Shown here: piece after piece, positions 11,198 through 22,935 of the stretch
Numbering within the stretch: the first letter of the stretch is position 1
Layout of the letters: each line of letters starts with the position of its first letter
DNA from: Melitaea cinxia
Lineage: Eukaryota; Arthropoda; Insecta; Lepidoptera; Nymphalidae
DNA length: 64,000 nucleotides
Direction of reading: 5' to 3'
Assembly: GCF_905220565.1 (NCBI RefSeq)
Contig: NC_059409.1
Location: 2,673,501-2,737,500 of the forward strand
Program-made: the position numbers and the translations under genes
Notes under the pieces: generated by a model
Database searches by the model: none
What the model was told of the DNA's origin: nothing
The model's input: only the letters and a program-made list of their open reading frames with translations

Positions 11198-11493
11198 TAT
11201 CTTTTTAATTTTATTACAGAACTTAACAAAACGTAATTACGATTTTGACGTTAGTGAACTACTGGTAAAATTTTGAGTGAGATTTAACTACGAAATTGTG
11301 GCGTTCATTGTTTGATTGTGTACTTGTGCTCAGTTTTCTCGCAACAGTTAACGCGCAGTTTCAGCATTGTTTTAGCTCACGAGTATCAACTAATTTGTAT
11401 GAGGAAGCTCGAAATATATCTAATAGATACATCTACACACTACGAACATTATTATATACCGCAGACGTTAACTGCGACCACTTAATTAGGTAG
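11198..11493 (+). CDS. Exon-like ORF with signal peptide but no ATG (unrecognised)
   Basis: From TTG at 11296 the frame encodes 65 residues starting LWRSLFDCVLVLSFLATVNA, a textbook signal peptide (charged start, hydrophobic core, A-x-A-like cleavage before Q). A mature stretch with Cys residues and an N-I-S glycosylation site follows. The frame ends at ATTAG/GTAGAT (about 11486-11493), which fits a splice donor, and a T-rich tract with ACAG at 11198-11219 fits an upstream acceptor, as in a 5' UTR/first-coding exon. No ATG exists in frame: a TGA at 11278 blocks upstream reading. One substitution at 11296 would give a well-placed start, so this could be a lost start, an allele or a sequence error. 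The protein family is not recognised and the ORF could be chance. Confidence 0.35.
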
Positions 11494-11849
11494 ATCCGAC
11501 TGTTCTAATGGTAGGTTTATAATAACTCGTCATAGATTAATCTGAAATCAGATGTGACATTGCCATAAAAATCATCAAATCTTGCTACTGTAATGACTGA
11601 AATAATCACAGAATATTGGAAATCGCATGACCATTACGCACATGACCATACTCAATCAATAAACAGCTTATTTAAAGTAAAGACATTAAATAAAACTGAT
11701 AACACCCGAGCTTAACTTGTTGAGCGCTATAAGCTCTTTGGCTGTAACACTGAATATATATTAGTCCTAACAGAAATTACGTGAACGATAAGGATGTAGA
11801 TATTTTTTATTAATAGTACAAGGAAATATATTGCAAAAACTTGGAACAG

Positions 11850-12012
11850 CCCCTCTAGTGAAGAACCTTACAGAATATTACAGCTAAATAATAATACTCT
11901 CAGGTACTCTCGTAATTCTATGGAGAATAAGCTAGCCAGAGCTCCTTAGGATGGTCGGAGATAGGGTCAGCAACGCACTTGTAATGTTACTAATCTTGTT
12001 AGTGAACATTGG
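11850..12012 (+). repeat. Interspersed repeat, family 2, diverged
   Basis: GGAACAGCCCCTCTAGTGAA, CAGCTAAATAATAATACT and GTCAGCAACGCACTTG match landmarks of family 2 in order, with many substitutions. Confidence 0.6.
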
Positions 12013-12129
12013 CTATGGCATCAGTTTTCAAAAAAATAGAATAAAAAATAAGAACAATCCCTAGTAAATATTAAATATTCCAATATTTCTATTAGTTTCA
12101 TTCGCATAAAGTATGAAATGTATATGTCT

Positions 12130-12376
12130 GCTGCGTGACTACGGCAGTAAAGATTATAGCCACCCTCTCTCTTCCCGTGGGTGTCGTAAGAGGCGACTAA
12201 GGGATAAAACAGTTCCACTTCCACCTTGGAACTTAAAAAGCCGACCGATGGCGTAATAACCATCCTGCTGGCTTTGAAATACACAGGCCAAAGACGGGCA
12301 GCAGCATCTTCAGTGTGACACCCAGCGTGGTGACTATGGGCAACACACATGAGTTCACGCCATTTTTGTTCACTGA
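12130..12376 (+). repeat. Interspersed repeat, family 3
   Basis: GGGTGTCGTAAGAGGCGACT, TCCACTTCCACCTTGGAACT, CTGGCTTTGAAATACACAGG and CATGAGTTCACGCCATTTTT occur in family order. A segment between the AAGCCAG and CACCCAGCG landmarks is missing. The 138-codon minus-strand frame over this region is a shadow. Confidence 0.8.
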
Positions 12377-13355
12377 AGCGAGTGAGTGATGAAATGTATA
12401 GTAATAACTTCAATAATAAACACCTATTAAAAATCAAATTAACAAAAATGTAAAGACCATAGAAACACTAACGGTGCGAAATAAGTGGATTTGTCCAAAC
12501 AACAAGAAAAACTGTTTTTAATGAAAACATTCACCGTCAATTTAAAACTGCAATCCGTATAGACAATAAATAAAATTATCCTTTAAAATAATTTGGCTCC
12601 ACGAAGCGAAACGAACGCAATTAAGTGCTTACGCTAAAGTTTAAAATTTACTCCACGAAAATTGTTGTCTGCTTTCCAATATGTATATCCCGTATTATAA
12701 GGTAATAAGCTGAAATATATTTACGGCTTGTATACTTTTATTGCGATACGAGGAAATTCAATTTTAGCACAGCATTGTGTAAGATATTTTTGCTGTCTTT
12801 GTTATATATTGGTTTCATTACGGCTTAAAAACTTTATCTGTTAGTATTTTATCGTCAATTTATATATTAGCAATGAGTTGATAGTAATATTTAATATTAG
12901 ATATAGATATAACTCAAAAAGTAATTAAAGAATCTCAATGATATTTGGAACCACATGACACACGTCACCTTTTTTAACGACGATAAAATTATTTTAATTA
13001 CAGCTGATATGTCACATCTACGCTCATGTTATCTATGTCGTCATCTTGAGACAGGAGAGAAGGCAGTAATTTGCTGTAAGTAGGCGAGAACAGGCAGAGA
13101 TTAGTTGCGTTATTGTTATGTTAATAACGTTATAATTTATTATATTTAATGTATAACTATATGAATAGTGTATTATGAGTTAATTATTTGTTTCAATAGA
13201 TATAATAGCCATAACGATTGTTTATGATATATTCGCTTATGTTGTCATAAAGCGAGTAAATTGGTTTGTTATATTTTTTATCATTAATAGATTTTTCACA
13301 TTTTGTAAATGTCAATTTGTAAATATTTTATAGACACTCAGTACTTATATAAATA
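12377..13355. other. Unassigned sequence
   Basis: AT-rich without a coding signal. A patch at about 13010-13105 (GTCGTCATCTTGAGACAGGA and GGCGAGAACAGGC) is more GC-rich but has no open frame. Confidence 0.4.
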
Positions 13356-13359
13356 TTTC

Positions 13360-13560
13360 ACCGTGCCTCGGAGAACACATTAAGCCATCGGTTCCAGTTG
13401 TTATCATAAACACCTGATATTGATCGTTACTCATAGTATTGAATATATCCGCCAGCCCACAGTAGAGCAACGTGGTGGATAAGCTCTTATCCTTCTATTA
13501 TACCGGGAAAGAGGCCTATTCCCAGCAGTGAGATGTAACATACTGAATCGTATAACCTTA
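13360..13560 (+). mobile_element. tRNA-SINE (family 1), 5'-truncated
   Basis: CACCGTGCCTCGGAGAACAC, CATCGGTTCCAGTTGTTATC, CGTGGTGGATAAGCTC and CCCAGCAGTGAGATGTAACA follow the family 1 body. Head missing, moderately diverged. Confidence 0.8.
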
Positions 13561-13564
13561 AAAG

Positions 13565-14740
13565 TAATAAAAAAATAACAAAAAGGATAGTTTTATATCA
13601 TTAAAAGATAGAAAAGAGATAACTTAGCAGAAGACCTAACTCTTTAGCTGAGACAAAATTTAATTATACATTTTTTTTAATGATGAAGGCATTACCAAAA
13701 TTTACTTATATTAAATAATAGGTCCATTATTCATTAAGTTTGTCATCATGTTTGATCATCGTTACATTAATGTAGATTTGAACGAACCTCAACACTAAAA
13801 ACCCTTCATTGATTCACAATTAAAAACAGCTTTATTTATTAAACCGTCAATCTGCTTGATTCATCACTGTTTTAAAATTTACAATAACTTTTTATATAAA
13901 TACAAAAAGATCCAAGTCCAAAACGAAATTTAATAACCAACAACGAAACAACAAACGAGTTTCGTCTCACTTAAACAGAAATGAAACAGAAACTTCTGGT
14001 ACATTTTTAATCTGAATAACCAGTAAAAGGTGGACCGTTGGAAAACTAGATTAATAAACGCTATCCCGACTTCCTGTAGCGTTTCTTTAATAACTTTTAG
14101 AGTGATTGTCCTGAAATTAACTGAAAAAAATCTCACGATGTCGTTACCATTGTAACTCGAAGTAAAATATTGATTCGAACTGAGATAGACCTATACATTG
14201 TGAACGCTGACTTGGCTGGAAAATATTTGTACAGGAATTGCCTAATGATAAGCGATTTTACAAGTATTGTTGGGTAGGATTCGACGAACCCCTAAAGAAA
14301 TTTGTCATTGACATTTTTTGATACAAAATATTTGGTCGATTAATAAAAAAATAGCTTGATTGAAATATTGGTCGCTGTCAAGTATTTATAATAAAAACTA
14401 AGACCGAAGGCTTTATGTTTTATGAAAGACAAAATGAGACAAAAAAAATTCATACAAGCACAATAGATGCCAACGCTCGTATTAAGATTGACAGTAAATA
14501 TCACGGACATATAGGCACGAAATCACGAGAAAAGTACTTTGACAGCAAAAGGTTACAATATTCTACTGCTAAGAAAATGTTTTTTTTTTGTTTTTTGTCA
14601 TAAAGAGTTGAAATTCATATCACCTTGTAGAATGGTATGAATATGTAGAAAATGGGTAGAACTTTATAAAATTTCTTTTAAAACTACATATGGTTCACGA
14701 AGTTTTTATGCACTTAGAATTAATTTAAAGATAGCCTTAG
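13565..14740. other. Unassigned sequence with short open frames
   Basis: Open frames at 13930-14136 (minus) and 14415-14603 (plus) are short, hydrophobic or Lys-rich, and lack support from splice sites or recognisable motifs. They are not called as genes. Confidence 0.4.
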
Positions 14741-14744
14741 ATAT

Positions 14745-15375
14745 TATTCTATGACCTTTCGGTCTATTTTCGACAAATATACGACTCAACAATATTCTGG
14801 GATTTTTAAAGTTTTGTGTTTTTGATTCACTTTTAGTAGAATGAGGATATCATCTAAATATTTTGGTGTTCAGTTTATGTTCAGCATGCGCTTGTAAACT
14901 CATATTTCGAACGCATCAATTATTTTTCTTGAGCCTTTTTTCATAGTCGAATCTTCGCGTCTATAAATAAAGATGGGCCAGATTTACCAATTAATAAGAC
15001 AGTTACGTAAAAGACGTTTTTTAATGTCTTAAAAGTTCGTGGGAAAAGTTATTTCGACATTTGCCTTAATTTTCGAACCGCTATACTAATTTTCTTTCTA
15101 TGCCAAGTTTCCAAAATATTTTTATTTATACAATATTTAGATTATATTTGTATATTTATATTTATTATATTTTTACATTTGATAACAAGAACCTTAATTT
15201 TTGATTTCTCGAATGAAACTCGATCGAACTGAACGTGTAACATATAGTAGGGTTCTGTTTGTAAATCTTTTGAAACCTCTCGTCCCTTCTTATTAATATC
15301 CTCCGTTATTTGAGTTTGAAATTTTTTCATAACTCCGTCCAAGTTTATTATTTCGATTTTATACTGATAATGGTC
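14745..15375 (-). pseudogene. Decayed RTE-type LINE reverse transcriptase fragment
   Basis: On the minus strand a frame at about 14750-14950 reads GSRKIIDAFEI-stop-VYKRMLNIN-stop-T, the recognisable C-terminal block of RTE-group ORF2 (consensus EmWvYRRMLrIsWt). Both stops are TGA where the family has a conserved Trp (TGG), so each is a single G-to-A change. It continues as LDDILILLKVNQKHKTLK, matching the usual VL..l.k...ll.tik region. The upstream open frame 15142-15342, without ATG at its edge, ends in FEKSKIKVLVIK, which resembles the RT thumb motif that follows the active site. Frames shift between these parts. It is an old dead copy. Confidence 0.65.
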
Positions 15376-15737
15376 TTTGTATCAATAACCTTCAAGATAA
15401 ATGAAAGTTGAAAGTTATTAAAATAGATTTTAATATTCATTTTGACTCCATTGGATATTTATTTAGTATAAAACTTTTTTCAATTAAAATTATATTATAG
15501 TTAACTGCCAGAGGAATTACCTATACTGACTGCTCATTTAAAAAAAAAAAAAACACTTTTGTTTTTCGCGATCGTTAAACTTTTGCGAGTGTTATTTTAA
15601 TAATTTATTATGAAATTATTTATTTATTTTAAATTAAAATAAATGAACCCATTTATTGAGAAATACTTTGATATTATGACACGTTACAAATGACGATATA
15701 TACACAGCGTGGTAGAGGACTTATAAATATAAATAAA

Positions 15738-17244
15738 CTAGCTGTGCCCGCGGCTTCCCCCGCGTTGAAATCAGTCTTTCACAAAGTTTTACCAGCAAAC
15801 TTCCAGTGAAACTTTCATCAAAATCGGCTTAGTCATTCCGTAAACCTTCCTCTTGAAGCACTCTCTCCATTGGTGTAACCGCATGAAAATCCGTTCCGTA
15901 GATTTTGAGGGAATCGACCACATACGCTTTTGGGGACTTTGTTTTATAATACACTAACTGTTGCCCGTGACTACGTTCGCGTGGTTATGAAGATACGCAT
16001 GAATATTAAGATGTTTAACGCAAACTTTTTTTTTTTATTTCAGTCACTTGAAATGCTTATCACACTGAGTAACTTTTTAAAAGGCACAATTTAGTATAAT
16101 TTAATAGTTATTTTTATAAAACCTCTCTATACACCACATTTTTAGTTTTATTTTCAGGCTGCAGTATAAATAACCTCTCAGGCGAACTTATAGCTGCTGT
16201 TTATGTTTCCTACAAACTATAATCCCCAATTAAGCCCCCTTAGCGGTGGAATATCGCAAAATCCGTTCTTAGCGGACGTCTACTTACTATAATCTACCTA
16301 CGTACCAAATTTCATCTTTGTCCATCCTGGATGGATTAAAAACCACTGGATGGTCCCAGCGGTTTTTGAGTTCTAGTGATGAGTGAGTCAGTGACCTTTC
16401 TCTTTTATATATATAGATTACGATACATTATTTGGATACCTCCTCACCATCTATAGAGCATACATTTTAAATTTCAAGTCTCTTACTCAAAAACATAGGA
16501 CTTTCATACAAACTTCCGACCCCCGTTTTATCCTCTTAGGTGTCGAGTTTCGTAAAATTCGTTCTTAGCGGATGTTTACGTCCTATACAAAACCTACTTA
16601 CCAAATTTCAAGTATGTAGGTGTTATAGTTTTGGAGATTTCGTGATGAGTGAGTCAACCTACCATCACCCGTTTCAACCCCAAAAGGAAGGTGATTTCTA
16701 AAGATACATTATTTGAACACTTTCTCACCATCTACAGAGCATATATTTTAAATTTCAAGTCTCTTACTTCAAAAACATAGGACTTTCATAAAAACTTCCA
16801 ACCCCCGTTTTACCCCCTTAGGGGTCGAGTTTCGTAAAATCCGTTCTTAGCGGATGTCTACCACCTATAAGGAGCCTACCTGCCAAATGACAAATTTGTA
16901 GCTCTTATAGTTTCGAAGATATCGTGATGAGTGAGTCAACCTACCATCCCCCGTTTTAACCCCAAAAAGGAGTTGATTTCTAAAGATACATTATTTGGAC
17001 ACCTTTTCACCGTGTATAGAGCTTACATTTTAAATTTCAAGTCTCTTACTTCAAAAACATAGGACTTTATTACAAACTTTCAACCCCCGTTTTACCCCCT
17101 TAGGGGTCGAGTTTCGTAAAACCCGTTCTTAGCGGATGCCTACCTCGTATAAGGAGCTTACCTGCCACATTTCAAGTTCGTAGGTGTTATAGTTTTGGAG
17201 ATTTCGTGATGAATGACCTTTCGCGTTTATATATATTATAGATA
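15738..17244 (-). mobile_element. Helitron-like repeat block with internal tandem units
   Basis: On the minus strand the block starts TCTATAATATATATAA at 17244 and ends ...GCGGGCACAGCTAGT at 15738, the TC...CTAGT layout of a Helitron. A second, weaker 3' end (CGGGCAACAGTTAGT) at about 15957 and a TATAAAACAAAGTCCCC start nearby suggest that two related elements are joined or nested. There is no Rep/helicase ORF, so it is non-autonomous. The tandem units inside are listed separately. Confidence 0.55.
16190..17230. repeat. Tandem repeat, about four units of about 282 bp
   Basis: The landmark CCGTTCTTAGCGGA/G recurs at about 16263, 16559, 16841 and 17123, spaced about 296, 282 and 282. Every unit also repeats GTTTTACCCCCTTAGGGGTCG, CAAGTCTCTTACTTCAAAAA and GATTTCGTGATGAGTGAGTC. 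The last two units are most alike, which fits recent local duplication. Confidence 0.85.
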
Positions 17245-17675
17245 CTCAAAATATGGATATTAGGCAAATTTTAAATCTTCAGTGACATTTATTAATGAAC
17301 CAAAATGCAGGATATAGGTTAAGATTGACATTTCTACATTTTAAGTGATACTAAGTCAACATGATTTATCGTAAGTATAAAGAGATGTTTTAAAGGAAAA
17401 ATTCTGATAATGGCTTCATTAATAAAAGTGTTTAAATAAAATTATAGTATTAACTTCCTACACGTCTCCTATATAGGGAAATAGGCCTTTGCATAACAGT
17501 GGAATGTTAGAGACTGAATCAATCAAAAATAAAATTGAAAGGCTTAGTGAGCTCGTATGATAGTAAAAACAATAATTTACTTATGGCTAATAATAATAAA
17601 TGGCATTGTATAAGTGGTTTTACTTGAAAAATTATAAAAGAATCCTCTAATAAAATTGACACAGTATTTTTTGGA

Positions 17676-17758
17676 GAAGTTAATTTTCTAAAATGTAGCT
17701 ATTTTATAGTTATTTTATAGTTGAAGTTAATTTTCTAAAATGTAGCTATTTTATAAAT
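17676..17758. repeat. 47-bp direct tandem duplication
   Basis: GAAGTTAATTTTCTAAAATG plus following bases occurs at 17676 and again at 17723 with identical sequence. A simple recent slippage or replication duplication. Confidence 0.85.
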
Positions 17759-17759
17759 T

Positions 17760-18612
17760 TCATCTTTGTATATTCTTTGTTATTCAGTAAACCTAGATTT
17801 GAAAAAATTTATTTAGGTATATAGCAAAACGTAGCTAAAACTCATTTCGAGTAGAGAGACACGAAAAATTTTAATGAAATTTTTCTAATTATACCATGTT
17901 TCATGCGACAAACGACGTCCATTTCTCAATAAACCACACGAATGATATTTAAAAGTATATTCGCTATTTCTATAAAGTAGGGTGCTTTAGACACTCAAAG
18001 CATTTCATTGAAATAGAAATCTCTCCCCTGTATAGGGACATGTTGTATTACATAAGCGAGCGGATGAGAATTAGTAATTTAATGGGTATTAGAGTACACA
18101 AAAATAAATATGTTTAGCATACGGCTGATATCGTAAAGTATATATATATATATATATTTTTTTTTCATCCACTTACGTTAAAAAATAGTATATATCACAA
18201 CCTTGACTTGGTGCGGAAACACATAACTCCTATAGCTGAAAACGGATCACTACAAACTACCCCAATAAATATAGATAATGATCGTTTAGTATATTTTAGT
18301 ACATTATTTCCTTTTATGACTTAAATTATTCTTCACATTTAAAACAATATAAAAGTACGAGAAAGTACTAAAAAATCACCGTGTATACATTTTTATTTTA
18401 ATTATTAATATATTAATATATGAGAAACAATAAAAATGTACAGCAGAACAAAATTATAGAATAGGAAACATGTACTAATAAATTTTTAGCCATAAATCAT
18501 TACTGAATTTTTCCAAATTTTAATGTACACAATAAACAATATTGATGTATCCAATCTTTTCCACTTTTACGTACTTACTTTACTACTAAATCCTTGCCTT
18601 ATCTTATTAGTT
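17760..18612. other. Unassigned AT-rich sequence
   Basis: Contains a short (TA)n run near 18139-18158 and T-rich tracts. No coding signal. Confidence 0.45.
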
Positions 18613-18613
18613 A

Positions 18614-18795
18614 CTAGCAGACCCCGCAAACGTTGTTTTGCCATACATGTTATGAACCTTCTTTAATTCCCCCCTTCCCTATAACTTAGGGGTATGAAAA
18701 ATAAATGATGGCCGATTCTCCAGTCCAGGTCCAGCCGTTTTGGAGGAGTATGGTAACTAATATTGTGAATCGAGAATTTTATATACAAACGTAAA
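18614..18795 (-). mobile_element. Helitron copy, diverged
   Basis: Related to 20061-20270. On the minus strand it ends ...GTTTGCGGGGTCTGCTAGT at 18614, with the family blocks CATCATTTATTTTTCATACC and ACCATACTCCTCCAAAACGG upstream. The 5' end is blurred. Confidence 0.65.
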
Positions 18796-18799
18796 CAAA

Positions 18800-19525
18800 C
18801 GTAACTTTATCCTCCTTATTACCCCCCCCCCCCCACCCTTTTTTTATTTACTATAAAAAAGGTAAAATATTTAAATACTCTCAGTATTATATATGTACTC
18901 TCTCGCACACACTTACACGAATTGTTGCGTTTTGCATTTTATACTAAGCTATAACCTACAATAAAAATCTTCTGAATAAACTCTCTTAAGCCACGCATAG
19001 AAGTACTAAAATATTAATTAAATAAATAAAATAAAAAAATAAAAAAAAACTCTAAAATCGCTGTCGCCTTCTAACCCGCTCGCCTCTATGTCCTCAGTCT
19101 TTGCGACTCACCAAACCATAAATAAATTTTCTCTTATTATGAACATGATACGGATGTTCGCTGTGTATTGAAAACTGAGCAACAGTTTTCAGAAGCGAAT
19201 TTTGAACTTCCATATATCCATTAAATTGCTTTGCGGAGTTTAGCCGAATCATTTGCATAAGTCTTCTTGTGTACTTGTTATATTGCGGGAATCGAGTTGG
19301 TTTTGTAACATGTGAGTTATTTGAATCCTTAATTTTCTATTTGAGTTTAATTTTGTTTTTTATATAGTGTGTAACTATTTAGCTGTCGTATAATGTCGTA
19401 TAACTATTGCTTTTTTCCATTTTTTTTGCTAAGTCTGCAATCAAAGGATTTTATTAACTACTATTTTGAAACAGATTACTCAGATATCATTATAAAGATT
19501 GATTAGTCACACGTATTAATCATAT
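18800..19525. other. Unassigned sequence with poly-C and poly-A tracts
   Basis: A run of about 14 C bases near 18819-18834 and A-rich tracts near 19020-19050 stand out. No coding signal. Confidence 0.4.
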
Positions 19526-19535
19526 TATTATATTA

Positions 19536-19856
19536 CGCAGGTATTCAGCCTGTAACATCCTACTGCTGGGCAAAGGCCTCTTTTTCATGTAGCTGAATCC
19601 ACTCCGCTGCTCCTCTTTGGGTTGGTGCATATATTCCCTACTACGAGTATTCGTTACAATCGCTATCAGGTGATTCTGATAACAGCTGGGACTAGAGGCT
19701 TTACGTGCTCTCTGAGGTACGGTGGGGAGACCAAACGAACAGACATCCAAACCTGAAATAAATATTTGTACAAATACAAATATCCATCCCGAGCGTGAGT
19801 CGAACCCGCAAACTGTCGGTGTTTTAGACCGTACTCGCCCCACTATACCAGAGGGG
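19536..19856 (-). mobile_element. tRNA-SINE (family 1 body) with an alternative tRNA-like head
   Basis: On the minus strand it begins CCCCTCTGGTATAGTGGGGC with a B-box GGGTTCGACTC, and ends in the family 1 body and tail (GGGCAGTAGGATG-like region, then CAGGCTGAATAC). The head differs from that of the 36.7-kb copy and looks closest to a tRNA-Asp type (TATAGTGG). TTATATTA flanks it at 19528-19535 and 19857-19864, a plausible 8-bp target-site duplication. Confidence 0.75.
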
Positions 19857-20060
19857 TTATATTAATAATATATGTATACAAGAAGATAAAATATCATTTA
19901 TTTACATTAAATATTCAAATATATTTATTCAAAACCTCTTTTGAGTTCACTTCCAGCCAACCATAAGCCAAACAAATAAAAAAATAGTTTTAAAGATAAT
20001 TAACTATCGTGATATAATTAGATAATTATAATTGTACAATTTCTTAAGTATAGATAATTA

Positions 20061-20270
20061 CTAGCTGACCCCGCAAACGTTGTTTTGCCATATATGTTCT
20101 TAACCCTCTTAATCTCCCTTCCCTCTTATAACTTAGGGGTATGAAAAATAGATGATGGTCAATTCTCAAACCTACTCGCATATGCACACAAAATTTCATA
20201 AAAATCGGTTCAGCCGTTTTGGAGGAGTAATCGTAACTAACATTGTGACACAAGAATTTTATATATAAGA
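20061..20270 (-). mobile_element. Non-autonomous Helitron, intact ends
   Basis: On the minus strand it starts TCTTATATATAAAATTCTTG at 20270, preceded by host A, and ends GCGGGGTCAGCTAG at 20061, followed by host T. This is the A|TC...CTAG|T rule of Helitron insertion with no target-site duplication. At 210 bases it has no coding capacity. The open frame 20044-20388 crosses it and is not a gene. Confidence 0.8.
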
Positions 20271-20449
20271 TTAAGTAACTATTTAAGCTCATTTGATTTA
20301 ATCGGTAAAATAAATAATTAAAAAATATTTTGACTACACGTAATTTAAAAACGATGAACAAAAAACTTTTAGCACTAACTAAAATCATATGGATTTATTA
20401 AAACAAAATATTATACATATTTACAATTCACAACTTAAGAACTAAATAT

Positions 20450-21077
20450 TTACAGATAGTTTTGGTATAAATCATGTCCGCGTGGAATTGTGCCAAGAAT
20501 GCTGGCAGCATTTCCCCGTTGAATCGCTATGCCGATTCTCTGGGCAAAAAATGCACCAGCCCTCTTGTCACCAGTGGAGGCAATAAGGCGAGGTGTTATC
20601 TCATTTAAAAATTTTTTAGCACTGCTACTCCAAGGTCCAAGTGTTTCGACTGCAAACGGCACAAAGATGTAATTTGGAATTAGTGACGAATATTTGTGCC
20701 GTTTAGTCGTTTCAGCTTTTTCCGCTGCGGCTCCCGCTTTTAAGGCTGTTTCCCTGACATGAGACGGAGCAAGTGTGTCAATGCAGGTTGCGTCCCACAA
20801 AAGCGCCCGTCCCCTTTCCCAGGGAACCAACGACAATCCATCAGGTCTCTTGCCATCATTGCGACTAATTCCAGTTGGCTCGATAAGAGCAGGAACGTCG
20901 ATGGTGGCAAGAACTCTTTTTATGGTATCGTTTAGGGAACCATGGCGGGAAAACCTACCTGAACTCTTGTTACAGGAAAGGCCGTGTAGTCCGAAAGAAT
21001 CGACCTCTTTTCCGCACGGACATCTGTGTTCAAAGCACAGTGGAGCTCCCAACCGGAGACCGAGAGCAATTCTAAAA
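20450..21077 (-). pseudogene. Retrotransposon ORF, C-terminal part: CCHC knuckle and endonuclease
   Basis: About 209 residues downstream of the insertion. The segment begins FRIALGLRLG. A CCHC knuckle follows: C-P-C-G then H about ten residues on and C four further (CPCGKEVDSFGLHGLSC). About 40 residues later comes KRPDGLSLVPW...LLWDATC, an RPD-x15-D pattern matching the restriction-like endonuclease (PD-D/E-x-K type) that nicks target DNA in R2-type elements. The C-terminus (RGNAASILGTIPRG) is shared with the fragment at 0.44 kb. No stop or shift occurs within this part. It has lost its own start: upstream codons now come from the palindromic insertion, and the frame only appears to start there at a TTG. 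Confidence 0.8.
21066..21077. repeat. Left copy of 12-bp target-site duplication
   Basis: GCAATTCTAAAA here and at 23072-23083 bracket the palindromic insertion. Both copies encode the same FRIA residues of the interrupted ORF, so the duplication is confirmed by the reading frame as well as by identity. Confidence 0.93.
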
Positions 21078-21142
21078 TATTCTTGACGATTAGCAGGAAA
21101 GTGGACATAGGGTGCCAATCAAACCACCAATTGCAAATTCAT

Positions 21143-21187
21143 GCGACGTTTCGATCCTTTATTGGACCATCATCAGGCATCTATAAA
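21143..21187 (-). ncRNA. Hammerhead-like motif, left arm
   Basis: Exact inverted counterpart of 22936-22978: on the minus strand ATGC, CTGATGA, a hairpin, GAAACGTC and GCAT occur in that order. See the right-arm entry for the pairing. Confidence 0.5.
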
Positions 21188-22014
21188 ATATAAAATCATT
21201 GAAGAAAGCTGTATACATAAACCAATCCACAACAACAACCAAACAAAAAGAAACCAAATCCTCAGTACCTTTACATACGGTAGTCAAAAGACATCTCCCC
21301 GTCAAAGTTCTTTAAGTAAGATTCTAAATTCCAATACATTATATATTATTTTTTTATTTTAAGTTATATTCGAAACTGTAATCTCTAAATTTTGAAAATT
21401 TAAACTACAACACTTGAATTTAATAGGTAACAATATGCACACTTTTAAGTTATTACGTTTTTGATTTTACAATTTCAAGGCATCAAATTCTCCGAACTTG
21501 ACTATTGAACTGCATCTAAAACACCAATCATATATGTACACACAAAACCATCAAAGACTGACAATATCTGCACAACGATCAACAACCAACATTTTATATT
21601 ACCTTTACATATGTTAATTAAATTTATAGTTTTTTTCCTCCTATTTTGGTTCCTTTAATTTATATTATTTCTACCCACATGTATTTTTCTTCAATTTTAT
21701 ATTAATTTTTATTATTCATTATTTAAATTGTTAAGATTTAAAAAAAAAATATTAGTCATTTCTTATCAAATTGTCATTAAAATTATGTCATTTAAAATTG
21801 GCTAGTTACAAAATTTACATTACAATTTCTATTTTGTAGTTATTGCTCTTTACATTTACATTTTGTTCTCCAATTTCTTGTATTCTCGTGTCTAAAACAA
21901 CAAATTATACATAAGCCATAGCCGAACACGTTACATTGTACAAGAAACAAACTACCCACTACCAGTGTACTAAATACGGATTTTGAACTATAATCATTGT
22001 AATATAAGCTTTTA

Positions 22015-22102
22015 CTCACATATAGTCGCATCAATACAACTTTGTGATTATATATATTTTTGTGATTATTATATATATATTTTTGTGATTATTAAAAAAA
22101 TT
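22015..22102. repeat. Spacer of the palindrome with threefold TTTTTGTGATTAT repeat
   Basis: Non-palindromic 88-bp centre. TTGTGATTAT recurs three times about 25 bases apart, separated by TATA runs. It would form the loop of a stem of more than 900 bp. Confidence 0.8.
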
Positions 22103-22935
22103 AAAAGCTTATATTACAATGATTATAGTTCAAAATCCGTATTTAGTACACTGGTAGTGGGTAGTTTGTTTCTTGTACAATGTAACGTGTTCGGCTATGG
22201 CTTATGTATAATTTGTTGTTTTAGACACGAGAATACAAGAAATTGGAGAACAAAATGTAAATGTAAAGAGCAATAACTACAAAATAGAAATTGTAATGTA
22301 AATTTTGTAACTAGCCAATTTTAAATGACATAATTTTAATGACAATTTGATAAGAAATGACTAATATTTTTTTTTTAAATCTTAACAATTTAAATAATGA
22401 ATAATAAAAATTAATATATATAATTGAAGAAAAATACATGTGGGTAGAAATAATATAAATTAAAGGAACCAAAATAGGAGGAAAAAAACTATAAATTTAA
22501 TTAACATATGTAAAGGTAATATAAAATGTTGGTTGTTGATCGTTGTGCAGATATTGTCAGTCTTTGATGGTTTTGTGTGTACATATATGATTGGTGTTTT
22601 AGATGCAGTTCAATAGTCAAGTTCGGAGAATTTGATGCCTTGAAATTGTAAAATCAAAAACGTAATAACTTAAAAGTGTGCATATTGTTACCTATTAAAT
22701 TCAAGTGTTGTAGTTTAAATTTTCAAAATTTAGAGATTACAGTTTCGAATATAACTTAAAATAAAAAAATAATATATAATGTATTGGAATTTAGAATCTT
22801 ACTTAAAGAACTTTGACGGGGAGATGTCTTTTGACTACCGTATGTAAAGGTACTGAGGATTTGGTTTCTTTTTGTTTGGTTGTTGTTGTGGATTGGTTTA
22901 TGTATACAGCTTTCTTCAATGATTTTATATTTTAT

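Noticed and set aside
20775..21086. 103-codon plus-strand ORF
   Set aside because: Antisense shadow of the endonuclease part of the retrotransposon.
21983..22276. 97-codon ORF spanning the palindrome centre
   Set aside because: It combines the spacer repeats with the inner part of one arm. The same residues appear on the opposite strand from the other arm.
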